Positions 54,747-64,000 of a stretch of DNA of 64,000 nucleotides are shown here, in pieces. The translations under genes were made by a program, and so were the position numbers. The notes beneath the pieces were generated by a model. It worked only from the letters and a program-made list of their open reading frames with translations. It did not search any database and had not been told where the DNA came from. Within the stretch, counting starts at the first letter, position 1. Each line of letters begins with the position of its first letter. The stretch is from an uncultured Bacilli bacterium (lineage in GTDB: Bacteria > Bacillota_I > Bacilli_A > RF39 > UBA660): positions 62,001 through 126,000 of the forward strand of contig CAKONI010000001.1 in the NCBI GenBank assembly GCA_934097105.1. Direction: 5' to 3'.

Positions 54747-56621
54747 ATGAATAGAAAAAATAATAAAAAAAGTTTTATTTCGTATGCTATTATTTTATGT
54801 TTTTTAGCAAGTATATTCTTTGTTTATAACTCTTTAGGAAACAAGGAAAAAGTACTTACTTATAATGAATTTATAAATGATTTAAATGGAGGTAATGTTA
54901 CTGAACTTGAAATTACACCGAAACAAAGTTCTGCGGTTTATTATGTTACAGGTAAACTTGATGGCTATAAGAGTAATGAACGTTTTAAGTTAGTAGCGCC
55001 TTATTCTGATAGTGTTGTTTCTGATATTCTTTCTATTGCTAAGCAAAAAGAATCTCTTAAAATAACTGTTAATAAAGATCCAGAAAGTTCTTCATTTCTT
55101 AAAATTGTTGTTAACTTTTTACCATTTGTGTTAATTATTGGATTTGCATTTTATTTCTTATCTAGACAGATGGGTGGTGCGAATAAGTCTTTTGATTTTG
55201 GTAAAAGTAAGGCTAAATTACATTCTGATAAGGACAAAGTTACTTTTGATAATGTTGCGGGACTTGTTGAGGAAAAATATGAAGTTAAAGAACTTATTGA
55301 TTTCTTGAAAAATCCTAAAAAATTCCAAAAATTAGGTGCTAGAATTCCTAAGGGGGTGCTTTTAGTTGGGCCTCCAGGAACTGGTAAAACTTTACTTGCT
55401 CGTGCTGTTGCGGGAGAAGCCAATGTACCTTTTTATTATATCAGTGGTTCTGATTTTGTTGAACTTTTTGTTGGTGTAGGTGCAAGCCGTGTTCGTGATA
55501 TGTTTAAGCAAGCGAAGCAAACTGCTCCATGTTTGATATTTATTGATGAAATAGATGCTGTTGGACGTCAACGTGGTACTGGTCTTGGCGGTGGCCATGA
55601 TGAAAGGGAACAAACACTTAATCAACTTCTTACAGAAATGGATGGTTTTGGCGCTAATGAGGGAATAATTATTATAGCTGCAACTAATAGACCTGATGTT
55701 CTTGATCCTGCTCTTCTTAGACCTGGTAGGTTTGATAGGCAAGTTACTGTTTCTCTTCCTGATATTGGAGAAAGAGAAGCAATATTAAAAGTTCATGCTA
55801 AGAATAAGATTCTTGCTAAGGATGTTACTCTTAAGTATTTGGCTCGTAGGACTTCTGGTTTTAGTGGTGCTGATCTTGAAAATTTACTTAATGAGGCTGC
55901 GCTTCTTGCGGTTAGACGTGATAAGAGCGAAATTACTATGAGTGAGATTGATGAGGCTCATGATAGGGTTTTAATGGGACCTGCTAAAAAGAGTAGAAAA
56001 ATTAGTGAAAAAGATAAGAAGATTACTGCTTATCATGAGGCTGGACATGTAGTTGCGGGTATGAAACTTGAAAATTCTAATATTGTTCAAAAGGTTACTA
56101 TTATACCTCGTGGTATGGCTGGTGGTTATACTAATATTCAAAGTGAAGAAGAAAAAATGCATACTACTAAAAATGAACTTACTGAGACAATTTGTACATT
56201 TTTGGCTGGACGTGTTGCGGAACAACTTGTTTTTGACGACATAACTACTGGTGCTGAAAATGATATTGAAAGGGCAACTAAAATTGCACGTTCTATGGTA
56301 TGTGAATATGGAATGAGTGAACTTGGTCCTGTTCAATTGGAACAAAGCGAATCTAGTGTTTTCTTAGGTAGAGATTATAATAAATCACGTAATTTTTCTG
56401 ACCAAGTTGCGTTTGAAATTGATCAACAAATTAGAAAAATTATAGATAGTTGTTATAAAAAAACTGAGAAGATTTTGAAGGATAATAAAAAGTTACTTGA
56501 TTTGATTGCTGAAAACTTGGCTAAGTATGAAACTTTGACTAAGGAACAAATTGATTATTTGGTAAAAAATGGTAAAATGCCTTCTGAAGAATCTGATGAT
56601 ATTGAAGAAGAAAATAAATAA
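54747..56621 (+). CDS. ftsH: ATP-dependent zinc metalloprotease FtsH
   Basis: The 624-aa protein has two membrane helices (about 10-28 and 125-143), an extracytoplasmic domain, the AAA+ domain ([46 protein letters not shown]) and the zinc protease motif HEAGH. It degrades membrane and regulatory proteins. AGGGAGG precedes the ATG 12 bp after tilS. The C-terminus is acidic ([11 protein letters not shown]). Confidence 0.98.
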   Translation: MNRKNNKKSFISYAIILCFLASIFFVYNSLGNKEKVLTYNEFINDLNGGNVTELEITPKQSSAVYYVTGKLDGYKSNERFKLVAPYSDSVVSDILSIAKQKESLKITVNKDPESSSFLKIVVNFLPFVLIIGFAFYFLSRQMGGANKSFDFGKSKAKLHSDKDKVTFDNVAGLVEEKYEVKELIDFLKNPKKFQKLGARIPKGVLLVGPPGTGKTLLARAVAGEANVPFYYISGSDFVELFVGVGASRVRDMFKQAKQTAPCLIFIDEIDAVGRQRGTGLGGGHDEREQTLNQLLTEMDGFGANEGIIIIAATNRPDVLDPALLRPGRFDRQVTVSLPDIGEREAILKVHAKNKILAKDVTLKYLARRTSGFSGADLENLLNEAALLAVRRDKSEITMSEIDEAHDRVLMGPAKKSRKISEKDKKITAYHEAGHVVAGMKLENSNIVQKVTIIPRGMAGGYTNIQSEEEKMHTTKNELTETICTFLAGRVAEQLVFDDITTGAENDIERATKIARSMVCEYGMSELGPVQLEQSESSVFLGRDYNKSRNFSDQVAFEIDQQIRKIIDSCYKKTEKILKDNKKLLDLIAENLAKYETLTKEQIDYLVKNGKMPSEESDDIEEENK

Positions 56622-56659
56622 AAGAAAGGTTACTTTCTTTTTTGTTTAGGAGTGTTTAT

Positions 56660-57640
56660 ATGGCTTTTGATTTTAGAGAGGAACTTAAGAAGAATAAAGT
56701 TTTATTAGCGCCGATGGCTGGTGTTTCTAATCCTGCTTATATTGAAATTGTGAGAGATATGGGTGTTTCTTTGTTTTGGACTGAACTTATTAGTGCTGAG
56801 GCAATTGTTAGAAATAATAAGAAAACTTTTGATATGCTTGATGGAATTGATAAGTTGGGTGTGAAAGTTGGAGTGCAAATTTTTGGTAGTTCACCTGATG
56901 TTATGGCGAAGGCTGCTAGTATTATTGTTTCTTCTTATGATGTTAGTTTTATTGATATTAATATGGGCTGTCCTGTTCCTAAGGTTGCAATTAAAAATAA
57001 TGCTGGCAGTGCTCTTCTTCGTGATGTTGATAAGATTGGTAAAATTGTTTCTAGTGTTTGTAAGGCTGTATCTGTTCCTGTTAGTGTTAAAATAAGAAGT
57101 GGTTGGGACTTTTCTAGTATAAATGCTCCTTTGGTTTCTAAGGTATGTGAAGAAAATGGTGCAAGTTGTATTGCAATTCATGCTAGGACAAGAAGCCAGG
57201 GTTATGGTGGAAGTGCTGATTGGAGTATAATTAAAGAAGTAAAGGATTCAGTTAAAATACCAGTAATTGGTAATGGAGATATTAAATCTTTTAGTGATGC
57301 TAAACGAATGCTTGATGAAACTGGTTGTGATGCTGTTATGATTGGTCGCGCTTCTTTAGGAAATCCTTGGATTTTTAGGGAGAGTTTGTTTTTTATAAAT
57401 AATAATAGTTTTTTACCTAGACCTGGTTTTAGAGAAATTGTTGATATGATAAAGAAACATTATTTTCTTCTTGAAGAAAATATGGGAGAAAAACGTGCTC
57501 TTTTAGAGATTAGAACTCATGCTTTGTGGTATATAAAGGGATTTCCTAATTGTAAAGGCTTTAAAGGAATGATTACTTCTGCTAATACTAAGGATGAATT
57601 TTTTGATATTTTGAATTTAATGTGTGAAGAAAATTTATAA
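56660..57640 (+). CDS. dusB: tRNA-dihydrouridine synthase (DusB type)
   Basis: The 326-aa flavoenzyme has the FMN-barrel motifs LLAPMAGVSNPAY, catalytic cysteine in NMGCPVPKV, VKIRSGW, HARTRSQGYGG and IGNGDI...GRASLGNPW. It reduces uridines of the tRNA D-loop. GGAG precedes ATG 56660. Between ftsH and lysS as in B. subtilis. Confidence 0.94.
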   Translation: MAFDFREELKKNKVLLAPMAGVSNPAYIEIVRDMGVSLFWTELISAEAIVRNNKKTFDMLDGIDKLGVKVGVQIFGSSPDVMAKAASIIVSSYDVSFIDINMGCPVPKVAIKNNAGSALLRDVDKIGKIVSSVCKAVSVPVSVKIRSGWDFSSINAPLVSKVCEENGASCIAIHARTRSQGYGGSADWSIIKEVKDSVKIPVIGNGDIKSFSDAKRMLDETGCDAVMIGRASLGNPWIFRESLFFINNNSFLPRPGFREIVDMIKKHYFLLEENMGEKRALLEIRTHALWYIKGFPNCKGFKGMITSANTKDEFFDILNLMCEENL

Positions 57641-57655
57641 AACGTTTAAATATTG

Positions 57656-57898
57656 TTGACATTTTGTATTTTAAGTGATAAATTATATTCATAAATTGAT
57701 GAAGCAGGTACTTTGTACAGGGATTTATAGGGAGTGCTTTTAGAGAGTCAAGGGTGGTGGAACTTGATAGCGTGCTATAATGAATTAAAACTGTGGAAAT
57801 GGCTTTTGCCCGGGTTTACCGTTATATTATTGAGATGTCAGTTAATGATAAAAAAGGTGGTACCGCGATACTTCGCCCTTTTATTGTTAACTTTTTTT
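57656..57898 (+). promoter_or_regulatory. T-box riboswitch leader of lysS (tRNA-Lys sensing)
   Basis: TTGACA (57656-57661), 17 bp, TAAATT gives the promoter. Stem I features AGAGAG and GGTGGAAC are at about 57740-57765. An AAA codon at 57787-57789 is in the specifier position, matching lysine. The T-box core AAGGTGGTACCGCG is at 57854-57867. The terminator pairs GTTAATGATAAAAAAGG (57841-57857) with CCCTTTTATTGTTAAC (57876-57891), followed by seven T. Confidence 0.87.
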
Positions 57899-57906
57899 AT
57901 TGATAG

Positions 57907-59424
<1,518 letters not shown>

Positions 59425-59502
59425 AGGGAAATTGTTAATTTTTTACAGTTTTTTCTTTATTTTTTTTGATAAAAGTGTAATAATTATATTGGGAGGTATA
59501 AA

Positions 59503-60993
59503 ATGAAAAAAAATAATTTATTTAAGGCAGTAGGTATAGTCATTCTTGCTTATGTATTGTTTTCATGGATAGTACCAATTATTTATGGTATTGTTGGCGC
59601 TGAAGGCGAAGTTTCTAAACAAATTGGAATTATTTCTATTTTTTCAGTTGTTCTTGAAACATTTTCAGGATTCGGATCTGTTATACTTTATGTACTGTTA
59701 GTAGGAGCATTTTATGGTGTTCTTAAAGTTACAGGTGCTTATGATAAGATTATGAACAGTTTTATGAAGTTTGCTAGTGGCAAAGAACAAACTTTATTAA
59801 TTGCAATTATGATTATTATGGCTCTTTTATCTTCATTTGCAGGACTTGACTTAGGATTTTTAGTTGTTATTCCTTTCTTAATTGGATTTATTGTTAAGGT
59901 TGGATATAACAAACTAGTTGCTTTAAGTGCTACTGTAGGTTCTATTATAATTGGTATGTATGGTGCTACATTTGCTGGTACTTTATATGGTTATAATAAT
60001 GAAATTCTTAGTTTAAAGGCTACAGATCAACTTTTATTTAAAGTTATATTATTTGTACTTGGACTTGCCCTTTTAATTTTCTTTGTACTTATGTATTGTA
60101 AGAAAAATAATCTTGTTGGAGATGCTAGTAAGGCGCTTAAGGCTAATAGTACAAAGGAAAAGACTGTTAAGGCTTCTGCTAGTTCTAAATCTAGCAAGAA
60201 AAGTGTTAATGAAAAAGTTGCTAAAGATAAGAAGAATAAAACTACTAAGGAACGTGGACCTGTTGGTGCAATTATTGTAAGTTCTATTATGTTACTTGTT
60301 ATGATTTTAGGAACTATTTCTTGGAAATCTATGCTTGGAGTTAGTTCTTTTGAGAGTTTACATAAGAGTTGGACTGAACTTAAAATAGGTGGATTTGATA
60401 TTCTTAATAAGATATTTGGTGGTATTGATGCTTTTGGTACTTGGAATACACCAGTTAGATTTCAAACTTATTCTATTTTATTAATTATTGCTATGATTAT
60501 TATTTCAATTATTTACAGAACAAGTGTTAAGGATACTTTTGAGGGATTTGTAGATGGTATTAAATCATTTGTTGTTCCTGCAATTATTACTATTTTGGCT
60601 TGTTCAGTGTTTGTATTTGTATATTATAATCCTGTAATAACTCCAGTTACTCAATTATTGCTTACTGCGACTGATGAGTTTAATGTTGCTCTTTCAGGTA
60701 TTTATACAATTATTAATAGTGCGGTTTATGTTGATTATTATTACTTTGCCAATGCTGTACTTTATTCTATTGCATCTGTATATGAAGATAGTGCAGTCTT
60801 ATCAATAATCAGTGTAATGTTTGCTAACTTATATAGTTTAGTAATGTTAGTTGCTCCAACTAGTGTATTATTGCTTATAGGATTATCTATTAGTGATGTT
60901 GAATATACTTCTTGGATTAAGTATATTTGGAAACTTGCACTTGCATTATTACTATTATCATTCATAGTTTTTGTAATAATGTTATTAGTTTAA
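59503..60993 (+). CDS. Multi-pass carrier, YfcC/DcuC-like ion-transporter superfamily
   Basis: A 496-aa membrane protein with about 11-12 hydrophobic segments and a long basic cytoplasmic loop (about 205-250, rich in K, S and A). The pattern GSVILYVLLVGAFYGVLKVTGAYDKI, then ALLSSFAGLDLGFLVVIPFL and ALSATVGSIIIGMYGATF, resembles the YfcC/C4-dicarboxylate carrier group. Substrate is unknown, and the family call is tentative. GGGAGG precedes the ATG. It has its own terminator and separates lysS from clpC, where Bacillus has ctsR-mcsA-mcsB. Confidence 0.55.
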   Translation: MKKNNLFKAVGIVILAYVLFSWIVPIIYGIVGAEGEVSKQIGIISIFSVVLETFSGFGSVILYVLLVGAFYGVLKVTGAYDKIMNSFMKFASGKEQTLLIAIMIIMALLSSFAGLDLGFLVVIPFLIGFIVKVGYNKLVALSATVGSIIIGMYGATFAGTLYGYNNEILSLKATDQLLFKVILFVLGLALLIFFVLMYCKKNNLVGDASKALKANSTKEKTVKASASSKSSKKSVNEKVAKDKKNKTTKERGPVGAIIVSSIMLLVMILGTISWKSMLGVSSFESLHKSWTELKIGGFDILNKIFGGIDAFGTWNTPVRFQTYSILLIIAMIIISIIYRTSVKDTFEGFVDGIKSFVVPAIITILACSVFVFVYYNPVITPVTQLLLTATDEFNVALSGIYTIINSAVYVDYYYFANAVLYSIASVYEDSAVLSIISVMFANLYSLVMLVAPTSVLLLIGLSISDVEYTSWIKYIWKLALALLLLSFIVFVIMLLV

Positions 60994-61017
60994 GAGGACG
61001 GTTGTTCTCTTTTTTTG
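60993..61017 (+). terminator. Rho-independent terminator after the carrier gene
   Basis: AGAGGAC/GTTCTCT (60993-60999, 61004-61010) with one G-U pair, 4-nt loop, seven T. Confidence 0.8.
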
Positions 61018-61021
61018 TTTT

Positions 61022-61052
61022 AAAGTACTTTTTTTGTAAATAGTACTTTTTT
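61022..61052. repeat. Inverted repeat upstream of clpC
   Basis: AAAGTACT (61022-61029) and AGTACTTT (61042-61049), 12-nt loop, followed by T. It may be a second terminator or an operator for clpC. It does not match CtsR (GGTCAAA repeats) or CIRCE. Confidence 0.5.
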
Positions 61053-61113
61053 GTTGATTAGTTTTATATTTTTTTTCTCATTATATGAATAGAATAATAA
61101 TGGGAGGATGAAT

Positions 61114-63396
61114 ATGTTTTCTAAATTTGATGAAGAAGCAAAGAAAGTACTTTTAAATATGCAGAAAGAGATGATTAGTTTGAAACATCCTTATATTGGT
61201 AGTGAACATTTACTTTTGTCTTTACTTAAGTATGGTAATAAAGATTTTGTTGATAAGTTTTCTTCTTTTGGGGTTACTTATGATTCTTTTAAGGAAGAAC
61301 TTATTTCGGTTGTGGGGGTTGGCAAGAGTTCTAATGAGTTTTATTTGTATACTCCTCTTTTGCGTACTATTTTGGAGTCTGCCGGAATGGATAGTTCTGA
61401 TAAGGGGAAAAAGTTTGTTGATACGGGAGATTTGTTTTTTTCTCTTTTTGAGGAGGGCGAAGGAGTTGCGATTAGAATACTTTTGGGCATGAATGTTGAT
61501 GTTGATGCTTTGTATGATAGTTTTTGTGTTAGTAAAAAGAGTCGTAATGTTAAACTTATGGTTGAGTCTTTTGGTGTTAATTTGAATGATAAATGTAAAC
61601 GTGGAGAAATTGATCCTGTTATTGGACGTGAAAAGGAAATAGCAAGGCTTATTCAAATTTTGTCTCGTAGGACTAAAAATAATCCTCTTCTTTTGGGAGA
61701 GGCTGGAGTTGGTAAGACTGCAATTGTTGAGGAACTTGCTAGAGTTATTAATTCTTCTTCTTTTTCTAAACTTTCTAATAAGAAACTTATTTCTGTTTCG
61801 ATGGCTAGTTTAGTTGCGGGGACAAAATATCGTGGTGAATTTGAGGAAAGATTGGAAAAGATTATTCGTGAACTTGAAGAAAATGATGATGTTATCTTAT
61901 TTATTGACGAAATTCACACTTTAGTGGGTGCAGGTGGTGCGGAGGGTGCAATTGATGCTTCTAATATACTTAAACCTGCTCTTGCTCGTGGTAAGATTAA
62001 AATTATTGGGGCTACTACTATTTCTGAGTATAAAGAGTTTATCGAAAATGATAAGGCGTTGTCGCGTAGATTTCAAACTATTTTGGTTGAAGAACCTGAT
62101 GTTTCCGCAACTAAGGATATTTTGTTTAAGTTAAGACCTATTTATGAGTCTTATCATAATGTTAAGATAAGTGATAAGGTTTTAAATGAAATCGTTACTT
62201 TGTCTAATAGATATATTTATGATAGAAAAATGCCTGATAAGGCTATTGATGTATTGGATGAGGTTTGTTCTAGGGTTTCTGTTTTGTCTTTTAAAAACAA
62301 TGATATTATGGATATTAATGAGAGAATTGAGAAACTTAAGAGTTTAAAGAATGAATCTATTGTTAATAACAATTTTAATGATGCTTTTTTGTATAAGAAG
62401 TCTGAGATGATTTTGGAAGATAAGAAAAATAAATTGGAACTTAAAAATATTAATAATTCTTTGATTAAGGTTACTTCGAATGACGTATGTAAGGTTGTTG
62501 AAGAAAGATCAAAGATTCCTATTTATAGAAATTCTTTTAAGGTTTTGGATAATCTTAAAAAGTCCCTTTCTTCGGTAGTTTATGGACAGGATAAGGCTAT
62601 TAATACTATTTGTGATGCTTTTAAGAAAAGATGTTTTTCTTCTTCTGAAAGTGTTAAACCTATGTCATTTTTGTTTTTGGGTTCTACTGGTGTTGGGAAG
62701 ACGATGCTTGCTAAAGAATATGGTAAGGTTATTTATGGGGATAATATTATTCGTGTTGATATGAGTGAGTTTAAGGAAGGGCATTCTATTAGTAAAATGA
62801 TTGGTTCTCCTCCTGGATATGTTGGATATTCTGATAATAAGAATGTTTTTGAACAAGTTAAGGATAATCCATATTCTCTTATTATTTTGGATGAGATTGA
62901 AAAGGGTAGTAGAGAGGTTATTAACTTATTTTTACAAATTTTGGATGAGGGGTATGCTAAAAATAGTAAGGGTGAAAAGATTAATTTTTTAAATACAACT
63001 ATTATCATGACATCTAATTTGGGTTCTAACAAGAATAGTATTGGCTTTAATGGTACTATATCTTTTGAAGATGTTTATAATTTCTTTGGAATTGAGTTTG
63101 TTAATAGGATTAGTAGTGTAGTTGAGTTTAATAAGATTAGTGATTTAGTTTGTGCTAAACTTGTTAGGAATAAACTTTCCTTTATAAGAAAATATTATAA
63201 GGAAAAAGGTGTTTTTTGTTCTTTTTCTAATAAACTTATTTCTGAAATTTTGAAGTTGTGTGATTATGAAAAGTATGGTGCTAGGAAAGTTAATTGTGTT
63301 ATTGAGCAAAACTTGGAGACTGTTATTATTGATCGGATGCTTTGTGGTGATAGTAAAATTAGAATTGATAGTATTATTAAAAATATGGTTGTTTGA
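61114..63396 (+). CDS. clpC: ATP-dependent Clp protease ATP-binding subunit ClpC
   Basis: The 760-aa protein has two Clp N repeats (about 1-140), AAA+ D1 with GEAGVGKT and [13 protein letters not shown], a short UVR-like middle region, and D2 with GSTGVGKT and a ClpP-binding IGF loop ([10 protein letters not shown]). Length is below B. subtilis ClpC (810), mainly in the C-terminus and linker. GGGAGG is best spaced for ATG 61114; an ATG 6 bp upstream touches the RBS. The adaptor/regulator genes ctsR, mcsA and mcsB, normally directly upstream, are absent. Confidence 0.92.
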   Translation: MFSKFDEEAKKVLLNMQKEMISLKHPYIGSEHLLLSLLKYGNKDFVDKFSSFGVTYDSFKEELISVVGVGKSSNEFYLYTPLLRTILESAGMDSSDKGKKFVDTGDLFFSLFEEGEGVAIRILLGMNVDVDALYDSFCVSKKSRNVKLMVESFGVNLNDKCKRGEIDPVIGREKEIARLIQILSRRTKNNPLLLGEAGVGKTAIVEELARVINSSSFSKLSNKKLISVSMASLVAGTKYRGEFEERLEKIIRELEENDDVILFIDEIHTLVGAGGAEGAIDASNILKPALARGKIKIIGATTISEYKEFIENDKALSRRFQTILVEEPDVSATKDILFKLRPIYESYHNVKISDKVLNEIVTLSNRYIYDRKMPDKAIDVLDEVCSRVSVLSFKNNDIMDINERIEKLKSLKNESIVNNNFNDAFLYKKSEMILEDKKNKLELKNINNSLIKVTSNDVCKVVEERSKIPIYRNSFKVLDNLKKSLSSVVYGQDKAINTICDAFKKRCFSSSESVKPMSFLFLGSTGVGKTMLAKEYGKVIYGDNIIRVDMSEFKEGHSISKMIGSPPGYVGYSDNKNVFEQVKDNPYSLIILDEIEKGSREVINLFLQILDEGYAKNSKGEKINFLNTTIIMTSNLGSNKNSIGFNGTISFEDVYNFFGIEFVNRISSVVEFNKISDLVCAKLVRNKLSFIRKYYKEKGVFCSFSNKLISEILKLCDYEKYGARKVNCVIEQNLETVIIDRMLCGDSKIRIDSIIKNMVV

Positions 63397-63423
63397 GAAA
63401 GGTTGTATTACTTTCTTTTTTTT
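63397..63423 (+). terminator. Terminator after clpC
   Basis: GAAAG/CTTTC (63397-63401, 63411-63415) and eight T, starting at the clpC stop. The loop contains the -35 box of gltX. Confidence 0.65.
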
Positions 63424-63431
63424 GCTATAAT
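63403..63431 (+). promoter_or_regulatory. Sigma-A promoter of gltX
   Basis: TTGTAT (63403-63408), 17 bp, TATAAT (63426-63431), 22 bp before the ATG. Confidence 0.7.
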
Positions 63432-63452
63432 ATGGGAAAAGGAGTGCTTTAT

Positions 63453-64000
63453 ATGAAAAAAGTAAGAACTAGATTTGCTCCGAGTCCAACGGGGTATATG
63501 CATATTGGAAATTTGAGGACTGCAATTTTTGAATATCTTATTGCAAAGAAAAATAGGGGGGATTTTATTCTTAGAATAGAAGATACTGATCAAAATAGGG
63601 AAGTTGCTGGTGCGGTTGATTTTATTTATGATACTCTTTCTTTATGTGGTTTTTCTATTGATGAAGGGCCTAATAATGAGGGTGAGTGTGGGCCATATGT
63701 TCAAAGTATGAGAAAAGATATATATATGGAGTATGCTTTAAAACTTGTTGAAATGGGAAAGGCCTATTATTGTTTTTGTTCTGAGGATAGACTTAATGAA
63801 CTTAGGGAGATTGCTAATCTTAATAAGATTCCTTTTATGTATGATGGTCATTGTAAGAGTTTAAGTGATAAGGAAATTAAGGAAAGACTTGCTAGGGGAG
63901 ATAAGTATGTTATTCGTCAATCTATGCCTAAAGAGGGTAAAACTGTTGTTAATGATTTGATTTATGGCGAAGTTGTGATTGATAATAGTGTTTTAGAGGA
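63453..64000 (+). CDS. gltX: Glutamyl-tRNA synthetase, 5' part
   Basis: The first 182 residues are present, starting [20 protein letters not shown], with the class I signature as HIGN, then [11 protein letters not shown] and the CP1 insertion ([15 protein letters not shown]). The frame is open to the right edge. GGAG precedes the ATG. Whether the enzyme is discriminating cannot be judged from this part. clpC-gltX proximity follows Bacillus order. Confidence 0.95.
   Translation, partial: MKKVRTRFAPSPTGYMHIGNLRTAIFEYLIAKKNRGDFILRIEDTDQNREVAGAVDFIYDTLSLCGFSIDEGPNNEGECGPYVQSMRKDIYMEYALKLVEMGKAYYCFCSEDRLNELREIANLNKIPFMYDGHCKSLSDKEIKERLARGDKYVIRQSMPKEGKTVVNDLIYGEVVIDNSVLE

Noticed and set aside
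57805..57815. GCCCGGG as a third Noc site
   Set aside because: Flanks are not ATTT/AAAT; it belongs to the T-box stem of the lysS leader.

Overview
The window is about 64 kb of very AT-rich bacterial chromosome around dnaA and the replication origin. It uses the standard genetic code (TGA is a stop). Gene content and order follow Bacillus: rpsF-ssb-rpsR, ychF, spo0J-soj-noc, rsmG-mnmG, mnmE-jag-yidC-rnpA-rpmH, dnaA-dnaN-recF-gyrB-gyrA, tadA-SRP RNA-dnaX-ebfC-recR-bofA-holB-ricT, pth-mfd-spoVT, metG-tatD, ksgA-yabG-veg-spoVG, yabP-yabQ-divIC-tilS-ftsH-dusB-lysS-clpC-gltX. This points to a small-genome, low-GC Bacilli lineage, perhaps one of the uncultured gut Bacilli. That placement is inference. 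Sporulation-linked genes (bofA, spoVT, spoVG, yabG, yabP, yabQ, ricT) suggest a sporulating ancestry.

Layout: positions 1-19991 are all on the minus strand and 20298-64000 are all on the plus strand, diverging from an oriC-like region at 19992-20297. Left arm: ribosomal and ssb operon with a reduced GdpP-type phosphodiesterase, a Ca2+-type P-ATPase, YchF, an AbgT-family transporter, MscS, ParB, ParA and Noc, then the tRNA-modification genes mnmG and mnmE split by an ABC exporter, then the YidC/RnpA/L34 cluster. Right arm: replication genes with a short ComK homologue between dnaN and recF. A 1.4-kb gene-free spacer after gyrA carries five parS palindromes, one Noc-type palindrome and seven copies of a DnaA-box-like 9-mer. 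The SRP RNA follows, then DNA-repair and translation genes, with T-box leaders before metG and lysS.

The most distinctive accessory region is 43.7-50.0 kb, between a 3D-domain protein and ksgA. It encodes four secreted TasA/CalY-like proteins arranged as a duplicated two-gene cassette, two membrane-anchored proteins with a related fold signature, a SipW-type signal peptidase and two unrecognised membrane proteins. This looks like an expanded surface-fibre or matrix assembly system. Veg, a biofilm-related protein in Bacillus, is encoded 1.7 kb downstream.

The origin and segregation machinery shows linked changes. Putative DnaA boxes read TTATTAACA rather than TTATCCACA, and the DnaA recognition helix carries N and A where E. 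coli has D433 and T435. ParB and Noc paralogues keep most of the residues that separate parS from Noc-site recognition, and both site types lie in this window. Noc lacks the usual N-terminal membrane-targeting helix and has a long Q/N/P-rich linker.
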